DNA of 37,751 nt, taken from Actinomycetota bacterium. Its GTDB lineage: Bacteria > Actinomycetota > Acidimicrobiia > Acidimicrobiales > Microtrichaceae. This document shows positions 14,422-22,956 of the stretch, one piece after another (within the stretch, counting starts at the first letter, position 1; every line of letters begins with the position of its first letter). The position numbers and the translations under genes are program-made. Location of the stretch: NCBI GenBank assembly GCA_963169245.1, contig CAUJEC010000203.1:1-37751 (forward strand), given 5' to 3'. The notes beneath the pieces are model-generated. The model made no database searches and had not been told where the DNA came from. It saw only the letters and a list, made by a program, of their open reading frames with translations.

Positions 14422-16059
14422 ATGGAACGGCTATCGGGGATGGATGCCACGTTCCTCTACGTCGAGACGAACGCTGGTCACATGCACGTCGCCATGACCG
14501 GTGTGTACGACGTCTCCACCATGCCGAATGGCTACTCCTTTGAGGCCTTCCGCTCCCACATCGAGTCGCGGCTTCATCTGGTGCCTCCGTTCAGGCGTCG
14601 GCTGGTCGAGGTCCCGTTTCAGTTCCATCATCCGGTGTGGATTGAGGACCCCGACTTCAACCTCGATCATCATGTGCGTTCGATCAAGGCGCCAGCGCCC
14701 GGTGGCCAGCACGAACTCGCCCAGGTCGCCGCCCAGATTGCATCGGTGCCAATCGATCGCACCCGACCGCTGTGGGAGGCGTGGGTCATCGAAGGCCTCA
14801 AGGACAACCTTGTCGGGTTCGTCTGCAAGATCCACCACGCAGCGATCGACGGGGCATCCGGCGCCGAAATCATGACGGCGCTCTATGACCTGCAGCCTGA
14901 ACCCGCGGTCTTCGAGAACACCGAGGTGACGGCAGAAGGCATTCCGAGTACAGCAGAACTGCTCGGCTACGCGGCCATGTCGAAGCTCAAGCGAGCGGGC
15001 AACGCTGTGCCACTGGTGGCCCGCACCGTCAGGTCCGCGTCGCGGCTCATCGGCGGCATCAACGACAAGGAGAAGAACCACGGCGGCGTTCCTCTCACCG
15101 CACCCCCGACTCCGTTCAACCAGTCAATAGGCCCACAGAGGACAGTTGCGTTTGCGAGAGTACCGCTGGATGAGATCAAGGCCATCAAGACGGCTCTAGA
15201 CGTCAAGGTCAACGACGTCGTTCTGGCCCTGTGCTCGGGCACACTTCGCAGGTATCTGGAACTTCACGACGCTCTACCCGACGCGCCACTGCTTGCGGTC
15301 TGCCCGGTGTCCGTGCGTGACGAGTCCGAGATGGGAACGAACGGCAACAAGGTCTCAGCCATGTTCGCCCAACTGGCAACCGACGTAGACGACGTCGGTG
15401 AGAGGGTGGCCGCCATCTCGCTCAGTACCGCAGGAGCCAAGGAGGACCACAACGCCCTGGGCGCTCGCACTCTCACGGACTGGGCCGAATGGGCGGCGCC
15501 TCGAACCTTTGGTCTGGCGATGCGGACCTACAGCGCCATGAACCTGGCCGACCGCCACCGTCCGATCCACAACCTGGTCATCTCGAACGTTCCTGGCCCA
15601 CCGTTCCCGCTATATCTTGCGGGCGCCGAACTCGTCGCCGCCTATCCGATGGGCCCGATCATGGACGGCGCCGGTCTGAATGTGACCGTTCTGTCCTATC
15701 GCGAGCACGTCGACATCGGCTTCATGGCGTCGGCCGACCTGGTGCCCGACGTGTGGACCGTCGCCGCACAGGTCGAGCCTGCGTTTGAAGAGCTGAAGGC
15801 GCTCGCTGCTGAGAAGGATCCGACGCTCGTCAAGAAGGCTGCGCCGGTGACGACCATCCCGGCCGCGACAAGGCGTGCGGCCGGCAAGGCCAAGACGGCA
15901 GCGAGCAAGCCAGCGGCGGCCAAGGCCAAGACGGTAGCGAGCACGCCAGCGGCCGGCAAGGCCAAGACGGTAGCGAGCACGGCGCCCAAAGGCACCCCAT
16001 CAACCAAGTCCACGTCAACGACCAAGAAGGCAGCGGCCAGCACCCCTGCGTCTGCTTGA
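14422..16059 (+). CDS. WS/DGAT wax ester synthase/diacylglycerol acyltransferase
   Basis: This 545-residue acyltransferase transfers an acyl group from acyl-CoA to diacylglycerol or a fatty alcohol, forming storage triacylglycerol or wax ester at the membrane or lipid-droplet surface. The active-site HHAAIDG motif (HHxxxDG) is at 138-144; PLWEAWVIEGL precedes it and NLVISNVPGP marks the C-terminal domain. ATG 14422 has a GGAGGA ribosome-binding site; the longer frame to 14335 is not supported. The last ~75 residues (471-545) are a Lys/Ala/Thr/Pro-rich tail with three 12-residue repeats of the KAKTVASTPAAG type, like the DNA-binding tails of histone-H1-like or PhaF-like proteins. This extension is unusual for the family. 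A FadD19-like ligase follows. Confidence 0.93.
   Translation: MERLSGMDATFLYVETNAGHMHVAMTGVYDVSTMPNGYSFEAFRSHIESRLHLVPPFRRRLVEVPFQFHHPVWIEDPDFNLDHHVRSIKAPAPGGQHELAQVAAQIASVPIDRTRPLWEAWVIEGLKDNLVGFVCKIHHAAIDGASGAEIMTALYDLQPEPAVFENTEVTAEGIPSTAELLGYAAMSKLKRAGNAVPLVARTVRSASRLIGGINDKEKNHGGVPLTAPPTPFNQSIGPQRTVAFARVPLDEIKAIKTALDVKVNDVVLALCSGTLRRYLELHDALPDAPLLAVCPVSVRDESEMGTNGNKVSAMFAQLATDVDDVGERVAAISLSTAGAKEDHNALGARTLTDWAEWAAPRTFGLAMRTYSAMNLADRHRPIHNLVISNVPGPPFPLYLAGAELVAAYPMGPIMDGAGLNVTVLSYREHVDIGFMASADLVPDVWTVAAQVEPAFEELKALAAEKDPTLVKKAAPVTTIPAATRRAAGKAKTAASKPAAAKAKTVASTPAAGKAKTVASTAPKGTPSTKSTSTTKKAAASTPASA
15886..15993 (+). repeat. 36-bp tandem repeat encoding basic tail of WS/DGAT
   Basis: The word AAGGCCAAGACGG recurs at 15886, 15922 and 15958, giving three in-frame copies of a 36-bp unit. 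The third copy diverges at its end. Each encodes about 12 residues rich in Lys, Ala, Thr and Ser. An in-frame repeat of this kind can vary in copy number by slippage. Confidence 0.8.
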
Positions 16060-16123
16060 GCCCCGGCGCTCCATGATCGTCTCCGGGTCGGTCAACAGAG
16101 TTGATCGCGCCTAGCTTTGCGGC

Positions 16124-17752
16124 GTGAGTTACAACATCGCTGACCTTTTCGAACACACGGTTGACGTAGTACCCGATCGCACTGCAGTCGTGGACGGAAC
16201 CGTCCGGCTGACTTATCAGGAACTTGACGAGCGGGCGAACAGGATCGGACATTTCCTTCAGGCCAAAGGGGTCGGCAAGGACGACCACGTCGGCATCTAC
16301 GCCGAGAACTCACATGAGTGGATGGAGGTCATGCTCGGCTGCCTCAAGATCCGAGCGGTGCCGATCAACATCAACTACCGCTATGTCGAGGACGAGTTGT
16401 CCTACCTCTTGGGCAATGCCGAGGTCGTGGCCTGTTTCTACGATCGCAAGTACGCTTCACGACTCGCTGCCGTCGCATCGGCCTCACCCAGACTGACGAC
16501 ATTCGTTCACATCGAAGACGGCTCAGACGAAGCCGAGGCCGCTGAGGGTCTGGCGACTCTGGGGTCCATTGCCTACGACGACGCCGTCACCTCCGGCTCG
16601 CCGACACGGGACTTCGAGGAACGCAGCCCCGATGACCTCTATGTCATATACACCGGTGGCACGACAGGCATGCCCAAGGGCGTGATGTGGCGCAGCGAGG
16701 ACATCTACTTCGCTCTAGGCCAGGGCATCGACGCCCTCAGCGGGGAGAAGGTCGCCACCGAGTACACCAAGGCCGAACAGGCAGCCGCAAGTGAGAACCC
16801 GCTCATCTTCTGCGTGGTCCCACCTCTCATGCACGGCGCCGCTCAGATCGCGACAGTCAGCCAGTGGTTCATAGGCTCGACGCTGGTTGTGGTGCGAAAG
16901 TTCGATGCCGCAGAGGTCTGGGATCTCTTCGAGCGCGAGGGAGTCAACTCCGTAATCATCACCGGCGACGCCATGGCATCGCCGATGATGAAGGCGCTCG
17001 AGGACAACCCGGGGCGCTGGGATCTATCCGCTCTCATCTCGCTCTCGTCAAGCGCGGCGCTGTTCTCACAATCCCTCAAGGACAAGTTCCTGGAGTTGTT
17101 CCCCAACCTGATAATCACAGACTCGATCGGCTCCACCGAAGGCGGCTTCAACGGCATCACCATGGCCTCTAAGGGAGAGAAGGCCAACGCAGGTGGACCG
17201 ACGGTCAAGGCCGGGCAGGACGTGGTCATCCTCGACGATGATCTCAACCCGATTCCCGAGGGTGATGACCGGGTCGGCATGCTTGCCCGTGGTGGCAACA
17301 TCCCCCTTGGATATTTCAATGACCCTGTCAAGACTGCGGCGACTTTCATCACCGCCGCGGACGGCAACCGCTACGTTGTCGCCGGAGACGCCGCGCGTTG
17401 GGCAGGTCCGGGTCAGATGACGATGCTCGGACGAGGTTCCGTCTCCATCAATTCCGGTGGAGAGAAGATCTTCCCCGAAGAGGTGGAGCAGGCACTAAAG
17501 GCCCACCCAGCCGTTGCGGACTGCACCGTTGTTGGCGCAAGGGATGAGCGTTGGGGCCAGCGAGTGGCGGCGATCGTTGAATTCCACCCGGGATCATCAG
17601 CAGAACTTGGCGAGCTCGCCGATCACTGCAGGACACATATCGCCGGTTACAAGGTTCCCAAGCAGTTGCTGGTGGTCGAACACGTCGTTCGCTCCCCATC
17701 GGGGAAGCCCGATTACCGCTGGGCAAAGGAACTCGTCGACGCCGAAGGTTGA
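16124..17752 (+). CDS. FadD19-like acyl-CoA synthetase
   Basis: This 542-residue AMP-forming acyl-CoA synthetase is very similar in sequence pattern to mycobacterial FadD19, which activates the C24/C26 side chain of sterols. Shared features are YTGGTTGMPKGVMWR (phosphate loop), PPLMHGAAQ, TGDAMASP, ITDSIGSTEGGF, MLGRGSVSINSGGEK and the C-terminal SPSGKPDYRWAKE with the catalytic Lys. The start is GTG 16124 (MSYNIADLFEH). A small inverted repeat TCAAC-AGA-GTTGA lies 20 bp upstream (16092-16104). It follows the WS/DGAT gene after 64 bp on the same strand and may be co-transcribed. A second paralogue lies at 24392-26029. Whether the substrate is a sterol side chain or another branched acid cannot be decided here. 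Confidence 0.9.
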   Translation: MSYNIADLFEHTVDVVPDRTAVVDGTVRLTYQELDERANRIGHFLQAKGVGKDDHVGIYAENSHEWMEVMLGCLKIRAVPININYRYVEDELSYLLGNAEVVACFYDRKYASRLAAVASASPRLTTFVHIEDGSDEAEAAEGLATLGSIAYDDAVTSGSPTRDFEERSPDDLYVIYTGGTTGMPKGVMWRSEDIYFALGQGIDALSGEKVATEYTKAEQAAASENPLIFCVVPPLMHGAAQIATVSQWFIGSTLVVVRKFDAAEVWDLFEREGVNSVIITGDAMASPMMKALEDNPGRWDLSALISLSSSAALFSQSLKDKFLELFPNLIITDSIGSTEGGFNGITMASKGEKANAGGPTVKAGQDVVILDDDLNPIPEGDDRVGMLARGGNIPLGYFNDPVKTAATFITAADGNRYVVAGDAARWAGPGQMTMLGRGSVSINSGGEKIFPEEVEQALKAHPAVADCTVVGARDERWGQRVAAIVEFHPGSSAELGELADHCRTHIAGYKVPKQLLVVEHVVRSPSGKPDYRWAKELVDAEG

Positions 17753-17827
17753 TTCGGCCGGCGAGAGCGAGGTTGAACTACTTCTACCGGTCCAGCGAAG
17801 TTGAGGACCAGAGTCGACCGCTCGAGT

Positions 17828-18463
17828 TCAGCCAACGACCAGATGGGCTGCTGTCGCAACCATCAACACCGCCGAAACCATCCCGAAGCGTGCCAGTCCG
17901 GCGGGGTTGAACGCACGACGGAGGAACGATCCGAAGAGCACATATCCGCTGTGTGCGATCAGCGAGGCCAAGGTCATTCCCAGAACCCAACCCGGCGTGG
18001 CCATCCCCTTGCCTCCCGCGACCACAACAGCCGAGAGCAGGATGATGCTGACCGGATTGATGATCGTCACGCCGTAGAAGGTTCCTGCCAGACGCGCACC
18101 GGTGAGATCGCCGAAGCTACGGCGTGGCTTGAAGACGTCGACACTGGCGTCACCGCTCTTGATGGCCGTGATCTGAGCACGGGCGGACAGGCCGATCTTC
18201 ACTGCCAGTCCGATGATCACCCCCGCGCCAATGACTCGTAGGGCTCCGCTCACCGGCGCAAGTCCCGCTACGAGCGCCGAGCCGGCGACGGCGGCGATCG
18301 TCGAGAAGGTCAGATCTGCTGTGGCTACACCAACTGCTGCCGGGAGACCCGAACGCGAGCCGGAATGCATGCCTTGATTGATGAGAAGAATTGAGACCGG
18401 TCCGAGGGTCAGCATCAAAGGGAGTCCGATCATCACTCCGTTGAGAACCTGTTGCGCCAACAT
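17828..18463 (-). CDS. LysE-family exporter
   Basis: This 211-residue integral membrane protein has five to six hydrophobic segments and a LysE/RhtB/ArgO-type N-terminus (GLPLMLTLGPVSILLINQGMHSG). Members export basic or other amino acids. The central loop (about 100-118) is charged, as is usual. It is divergent from an Lrp/AsnC-family regulator with only 53 bp between start codons and a perfect palindrome in that gap, the classic arrangement for a Lrp-type regulator controlling an amino-acid exporter such as LysG-LysE or Lrp-BrnFE. The transported amino acid is not deducible. Confidence 0.87.
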   Translation of the reverse strand: MLAQQVLNGVMIGLPLMLTLGPVSILLINQGMHSGSRSGLPAAVGVATADLTFSTIAAVAGSALVAGLAPVSGALRVIGAGVIIGLAVKIGLSARAQITAIKSGDASVDVFKPRRSFGDLTGARLAGTFYGVTIINPVSIILLSAVVVAGGKGMATPGWVLGMTLASLIAHSGYVLFGSFLRRAFNPAGLARFGMVSAVLMVATAAHLVVG

Positions 18464-18475
18464 GATTACGAGTAT

Positions 18476-18490
18476 GTCAATGATATTGAC
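18476..18490. promoter_or_regulatory. Palindromic operator between LysE and Lrp genes
   Basis: GTCAAT-GAT-ATTGAC is a perfect inverted repeat of 15 bp. It lies 12 bp from the exporter start codon and 26 bp from the regulator ATG. Lrp/AsnC proteins bind such AT-rich palindromes, so autoregulation and exporter control from this site are likely. Confidence 0.65.
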
Positions 18491-18516
18491 GAGTTTTCAC
18501 TGCTAGAGTGCCCCAT

Positions 18517-18978
18517 ATGGCCCAAAATGACGAGGAAAACCCGGTCATCGACGTATTTGACCGGGCAATCCTCAAGGAGCTCTCGCGGGAGGGCCGACTG
18601 AGCTGGCGCGAGCTTGGTCTGCGGGTGGGTCTGGGCCCCACCGCCACCGCAGACCGAGTTCGCCGCCTGGAGCGACTCAAGGTCATCTCGGGTTACAGAG
18701 CCAAGATCGATTACGGATCCCTCGGCATCGGACTGCGTGCCATCACGGAACTGCGTTTGTCCTCGCAGGCCAACTACAAGCTCTTCGAGGCGACGCTGTA
18801 CGACACGCCGGAGGTTCAGGCGATGTACCACGTGACAGGAGACGTCGACTACATCATCCTGATTGCGTGCAAGGACGTCCCAGCTCTTGATCGACTGTTG
18901 AACAGTTGGCGCGACAAGGGTGGGGCGATCGAGAGCTCGACACGAATTGTCCTCCGCGAGGTCGAACTCTTCGACTGA
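18517..18978 (+). CDS. Lrp/AsnC-family transcriptional regulator
   Basis: This 153-residue regulator has an N-terminal winged helix-turn-helix (DRAILKELSREGRLSWRELGLRVGLGPTATADRVRRLE, about 13-50) and a C-terminal RAM/AsnC ligand-binding domain (AMYHVTGDVDYIILIACKD, about 108-126). Such proteins form octamers and sense amino acids. ATG 18517 is preferred over GTG 18508 because the helix-turn-helix spacing fits and it leaves the palindrome free. It is divergent from the LysE-family exporter, which is its most likely target. Confidence 0.92.
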   Translation: MAQNDEENPVIDVFDRAILKELSREGRLSWRELGLRVGLGPTATADRVRRLERLKVISGYRAKIDYGSLGIGLRAITELRLSSQANYKLFEATLYDTPEVQAMYHVTGDVDYIILIACKDVPALDRLLNSWRDKGGAIESSTRIVLREVELFD

Positions 18979-19016
18979 GCACCTGCCGTGGGGTTCTGCT
19001 CAGATCCCCAACCAAC

Positions 19017-19106
19017 TCATCGGTCGCTACGGGTGACTTCCCCGTTGGGACGCACGCGTCAGACCTCGGGACATCGGCCAGCCATATCATCGGTCGTTAC
19101 GGGTGA
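19017..19106. repeat. Two 20-bp direct repeats, 70 bp apart
   Basis: A 20-bp word containing ATCGGTCG, one variable pyrimidine and TACGGGTGA occurs at 19017-19036 and 19087-19106 with a single mismatch. The pair lies between the Lrp gene and the HNH gene promoter. The function is unknown; tandem operator or recombination remnant are both possible. Confidence 0.7.
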
Positions 19107-19149
19107 TCGGGGGGCAAACAGGTCTTTTCATCAATTTTCACCGCAGTTC

Positions 19150-19193
19150 TTGACACCCACCGTTTCGACCAATAGGATAGAACATATGTTCGC
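19150..19193 (+). promoter_or_regulatory. SigA-type promoter with LexA (SOS) box on the start codon
   Basis: TTGACA (19150-19155), a 17-bp spacer and TAGGAT (19173-19178) form a near-consensus promoter. Transcription would start about 7 nt later, at the ATG at 19186, giving a leaderless mRNA. The perfect palindrome GAACATATGTTC (19180-19191) covers this point; within the 16-mer 19178-19193 it matches the actinobacterial LexA consensus TCGAACATATGTTCGA at 14 of 16 positions. Repression by LexA and induction by DNA damage are therefore predicted. Confidence 0.8.
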
Positions 19194-20631
19194 TCAACGG
19201 GAATGGGATGATCAGGGTGACGATGGCGAGGCCAACCATTATTCGATGCCTCGATTTCGGTTGATTGGCTCGCCCGATACCTCACATGATCTGGTCGACT
19301 CGGTCTCACGAGCGACTCGGTCCATCCAGGAGTCAACCAAAGCAGTGGCCGACGCTGGGATCGACCAGTTCGGTGGAGAGGACTTGGCCGACGCCGTCCT
19401 CGCTCTGGAGAAGCTACGACGGGGTCTCGACAACTTGTCCCTCACTCTCTTGGGAGAACTTCACGCCAGAGGCACGACCGATGAAGTCCATGGAATGCGT
19501 ACCGGCCCGTGGTTGGCAAGAGAGGCTGGTCTTCCCCGTGGTTCCGCACAGTCCAGGGTGCGAATCGCCACCAAACTCAGAACACGGTTCCAGGCAATCA
19601 CAAAGGCGCTCGACGAAGGTCGCATCGGTTATCACCATGCCGAGACTTTGATCGGTGCGTGCAATGACCGGATCGAGGACCAGTGGGAGGCCGCGTTGGG
19701 CGAATTGATCGACGATGCGACGCAGCGGCCTTTCAATCACTGGCGCAATCACGTCAGGGCAGTGGCTGAACTTCTCGACCAGGACGGTGGCCACCAGCCC
19801 GGTGACGACATCACGGACAACTCCCTGCACCTCTCGTCAGGTTACGGGGGAACGCTTCAGATCCAGGGTCAACTCGCCGGTGAGCATGCACTTGTCGTCT
19901 CCAAACTCATCGAGAGTCGCGCGGACGAGTTGTTTCGCAGATACAAGAACGACTCCAAGCTCAGCCTCGATCTGGACACTCCTCCACGTCGGACGCTGCT
20001 GGCCCTCGCTCTCGCCGAATTGGTGCGAGAGAGCGTCGCCAAGCCCAAGAGCGCAACGAGTGGCCCCAAGCCAGAGGTCTCTCTGGTGATCAATGCGCAG
20101 GAGCCCCACACAGTCACCGACACCCTGGGGTTTCCGATCGGCAACACCGCTGCCAGCACCCTTCTATGCGATCCGGTGTTTCGGCCAATCGTCGTGGATT
20201 TCAAGGGGGTCGTTACCGACCTTGGAAATACTCAGCGACTAGCCAGCCTGGAGCAGCGCAAGGCCGTCGCCCACCGCGATGGTGGTTGCACGTGGCCGGG
20301 TTGTGAGAATCCGCCGAGTTGGACCGATGCCCACCACGTATGGCACTGGATCCTCGGAGGTCCGACCGATCTTGCAAACATCGCCAGCCTCTGCCGCTAC
20401 CACCACGGCGTAACCCACCGTAAGGGCTGGAAAATGTTCGCCACCGCGGACCAATGGTTCTGGTGGCAGAGTCCGACCGGAAACACCTTCTGGTCACAGA
20501 GATATGGCCGACAGCGAACTGGGCCAACGCCGGGGCCAGCACCTGGGCCACCGTCGACGGTGGATGAGCCTGACGCCGTTGAGCACGCCAAGTCGGAACC
20601 CGGAACCCCCGGGCCCCATGACTCTGCCTGA
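19186..20631 (+). CDS. DUF222/HNH endonuclease-domain protein (13E12-type)
   Basis: This 481-residue protein has an N-terminal helical DUF222 domain (about 30-300) and a C-terminal HNH nuclease motif: RDGGCTWPGC, then DAHHVWHWILGGPTDLANIASLCRYHHGVTHRKGW (about 365-415). The Cys pairs and His residues expected for a metal-binding HNH fold are present. A Gly/Pro-rich tail of about 35 residues follows. Proteins of this class are multicopy in actinobacteria (the REP13E12 family of M. tuberculosis) and several of those genes carry LexA boxes. I chose ATG 19186 because it sits at the expected transcription start; the frame is open upstream to 18988 but unlike coding sequence. The biological role is not known. 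Confidence 0.88.
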   Translation: MFAQREWDDQGDDGEANHYSMPRFRLIGSPDTSHDLVDSVSRATRSIQESTKAVADAGIDQFGGEDLADAVLALEKLRRGLDNLSLTLLGELHARGTTDEVHGMRTGPWLAREAGLPRGSAQSRVRIATKLRTRFQAITKALDEGRIGYHHAETLIGACNDRIEDQWEAALGELIDDATQRPFNHWRNHVRAVAELLDQDGGHQPGDDITDNSLHLSSGYGGTLQIQGQLAGEHALVVSKLIESRADELFRRYKNDSKLSLDLDTPPRRTLLALALAELVRESVAKPKSATSGPKPEVSLVINAQEPHTVTDTLGFPIGNTAASTLLCDPVFRPIVVDFKGVVTDLGNTQRLASLEQRKAVAHRDGGCTWPGCENPPSWTDAHHVWHWILGGPTDLANIASLCRYHHGVTHRKGWKMFATADQWFWWQSPTGNTFWSQRYGRQRTGPTPGPAPGPPSTVDEPDAVEHAKSEPGTPGPHDSA

Positions 20632-20723
20632 TCGGACGCCTGCCTGATCGGACCACCTGACCTGCCCGTCGGGCTGAGTCAGTAAACTGCCACCCACCGA
20701 CGTGGGTTCCCCGACCGGTCAAA

Positions 20724-20743
20724 CGCCGGCCGGGGTACCGGCG
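20724..20743. terminator. GC-rich hairpin between convergent genes
   Basis: CGCCGG (20724-20729) and CCGGCG (20738-20743) form a 6-bp GC stem with an 8-nt loop between the convergent HNH and ABC-F genes. No T-run follows on either strand, so it is at best a weak intrinsic terminator. The preceding 20624-20652 holds a 13-bp direct repeat (CTGCCTGATCGGA, twice, 16-bp period). Confidence 0.4.
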
Positions 20744-20769
20744 CGTCGCACACTAACTCCTGAACCGGA

Positions 20770-22905
20770 TCAGTTGAGTTCTTCGAGTTCGATCTGGGCA
20801 CTCGCCCATTCGTCCATGAGCCCATCAAGGTCCGCCTTGGCTGTGTCCAGGTCGTCCGCCAATTGTCGGACCCGTTGGTGGTCATCATAGATATCCGGAT
20901 TGGCCAACTCGACCGACGCTGCGGCCGCCGCTTCCTCTGCCTTGGTTATCTGTTTCTCCAACTTGCGGACCCGCGCCTTCAGGTCCTTGGTGGCTCTGTG
21001 GTGACTCTGCCTCTCGTCCGCGCTCTGACGCCGCTGTTCAGCCTTATTGGGGCGACGACCAACGTCGGCGGGTCCACCCGGAGCCGACCCGCTACCAGAA
21101 CCAGACGTCCCGCTACCAGATGCCCCACCAACCCCTGACCTATCCGACCGATGTCCGTCCCCACTCGTCATGCCGGTCCCAGAACCCGATGGCCCAGAAC
21201 CCGATGTCCCTGCGCCCCCAGACCGCTTCGTCCCACCGGAGCGTGACGACCTCTCAGTCCCCGACAGAGCGTCACCTGTGACCATCGAGGTCCCGGGTTC
21301 AAGCACCCCGTCATCGATGTTGAGATGCAGCTTCGCCCAACCATCGCGAACCTCTAGAACAGCATCTGCCACGCCTCTGATCAGATGGCGGTCGTGTGTG
21401 ACGAGCAGCACCGTCCCCGGGTAGGCGGCAAGCGCGTCTTCGAGCACATCACGACTGGGAAGGTCCAAGTGGTTTGTCGGCTCATCGAGGATCAACAGGT
21501 TGACGGGGTTGACCATCGTTCGGGCAAGCGCAAGGCGCGTCCGTTCCCCACCCGACAGGTCACCCACCCTGCGATCCACCGCATCCCCACGAAAACCGAA
21601 ACTACCGAGCACGGTGCGAAGGTTCCGGCCATGATCATCACCGACAGCAGCTTTGAACTCCTCAAGAACGGTTGCCTCGAAGCGCAGCGAATCAACCTGA
21701 TGCTGGGCGAACTCAGCTACGTCGACATTCGCTCCGAGTTGAACAGAGCCCTCCGACGGAGACAACTCACCCAAGAACATTCTGATGAGCGTCGTCTTGC
21801 CAGCCCCATTGGGTCCAACCAGTGCAACCTTCTGGCCACGTTCGACAACCAGGTCCACCCCGCTGACCACCGGTCGTCCATCGAAACCCACCGAAGCGCC
21901 CTCGGCATCGATCACCACGCGCGCCGAGCGCTGGGGTTTCGGAAAGGCGAATTTGGCCATGAGTTGCTGGGGCGGCGGCGGTTGCAGACGTTCGATCTTC
22001 TCCAGTGCTTTGATCCGGCTCTGCACCTGACGGGCCTTGGTCGCCTTGTAGCGGAATCGTTCAATGAACCGCTCGGTCGACTCCAGGCGTCGGGCCTGCG
22101 CTGCAGCGGCAGCCTCAGCCGCAAGCAGCCGTTCCTCACGCTGGATGATGAACTCGGCAAAGCCTCCGACGTACTCGATCGCCTGGGTGTTCGAGACCTC
22201 GATCACCCGTTCAGCGACGGCATCGAGGAAGTCCCGGTCGTGACTCACGAACAGGATCGCCCCGGGCCACGCCGCCAAATACTGCTCGAGCCAGGTGACC
22301 GACTCAATGTCAAGGTGGTTGGTCGGCTCATCAAGTACTAGAAGCTCCGGCGCCGAGAGCATCAACTTGGCGAGCGCGACGCGCATACGCCAGCCACCGG
22401 AGAGTTCCTGCACACGACGCTTGCTCTGCGTGGGTGAGAAACCGAGTCCACTCAAGATCTGCTGAGCCTTGGCCTCAACTCCATAGCCGCCCAGCGTCTC
22501 GAACCGGTCCTGGGCGACCCCATAGGCCTCGAGCGCAGCATCGTGCGCTGAGTCGTCGGGGCGGATGCCATCGGTCGCGGTCTCGGCCATCTCGGTCGCG
22601 AGCCTGACCATCTCCGATTCGATATCGAGGATGTGCGAAGCTCCACGCAGAACTTCCTCGAGAACAGTTCCATCGACCTGTTCGGTCAGTTCCTGCGGCA
22701 GGTAGCCGACCCGGGTGTCCTTGCCGATGTGGACCTCACCCGAATCCGGGACCTGGTCACCGACGATGATTTCGAGCAGGGTCGTCTTGCCGACGCCGTT
22801 CCCGCCGACGAGCGCCACTCTGCGACCCGGGACCAGCTTGAAGGAGACCCCTTCAAATAGGGTTCGTCCACCGAAGGACTTCGCCAGCCCAGATACCGTG
22901 ATCAT
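20770..22905 (-). CDS. ABC-F family ATPase
   Basis: This soluble protein of about 711 residues has two ABC ATPase domains and no membrane segment. Domain 1 has Walker A GGNGVGKT (34-41), signature [13 protein letters not shown] and Walker [13 protein letters not shown]. Domain 2 has [20 protein letters not shown] and [12 protein letters not shown]. The two are joined by the basic ABC-F linker ([20 protein letters not shown]). ABC-F proteins bind the ribosomal E site and regulate or rescue translation; some confer antibiotic resistance. A Ser/Gly-rich spacer of about 60 residues (about 548-612) precedes a C-terminal coiled coil like that of Uup. Start ATG 22905 ([13 protein letters not shown]) is clear, since the 109 codons upstream overlap the divergent gene. 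Confidence 0.93.
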   Translation of the reverse strand: MITVSGLAKSFGGRTLFEGVSFKLVPGRRVALVGGNGVGKTTLLEIIVGDQVPDSGEVHIGKDTRVGYLPQELTEQVDGTVLEEVLRGASHILDIESEMVRLATEMAETATDGIRPDDSAHDAALEAYGVAQDRFETLGGYGVEAKAQQILSGLGFSPTQSKRRVQELSGGWRMRVALAKLMLSAPELLVLDEPTNHLDIESVTWLEQYLAAWPGAILFVSHDRDFLDAVAERVIEVSNTQAIEYVGGFAEFIIQREERLLAAEAAAAAQARRLESTERFIERFRYKATKARQVQSRIKALEKIERLQPPPPQQLMAKFAFPKPQRSARVVIDAEGASVGFDGRPVVSGVDLVVERGQKVALVGPNGAGKTTLIRMFLGELSPSEGSVQLGANVDVAEFAQHQVDSLRFEATVLEEFKAAVGDDHGRNLRTVLGSFGFRGDAVDRRVGDLSGGERTRLALARTMVNPVNLLILDEPTNHLDLPSRDVLEDALAAYPGTVLLVTHDRHLIRGVADAVLEVRDGWAKLHLNIDDGVLEPGTSMVTGDALSGTERSSRSGGTKRSGGAGTSGSGPSGSGTGMTSGDGHRSDRSGVGGASGSGTSGSGSGSAPGGPADVGRRPNKAEQRRQSADERQSHHRATKDLKARVRKLEKQITKAEEAAAAASVELANPDIYDDHQRVRQLADDLDTAKADLDGLMDEWASAQIELEELN

Positions 22906-22956
22906 CGGCCCGGCACAATACCGGTCAGAAGTCCTCTCCACCGAAAGGCCCCAACC

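Noticed and set aside
19106-19150. CRISPR-like array from the direct repeats near 19017-19106
   Set aside because: Only two copies with a 50-bp interval, one mismatch, no further units and no cas gene.
21385-22341. 318-codon plus-strand frame opposite the ABC-F gene
   Set aside because: Both ABC domains on the minus strand are intact across this span, and the antisense product looks like reverse-frame composition.
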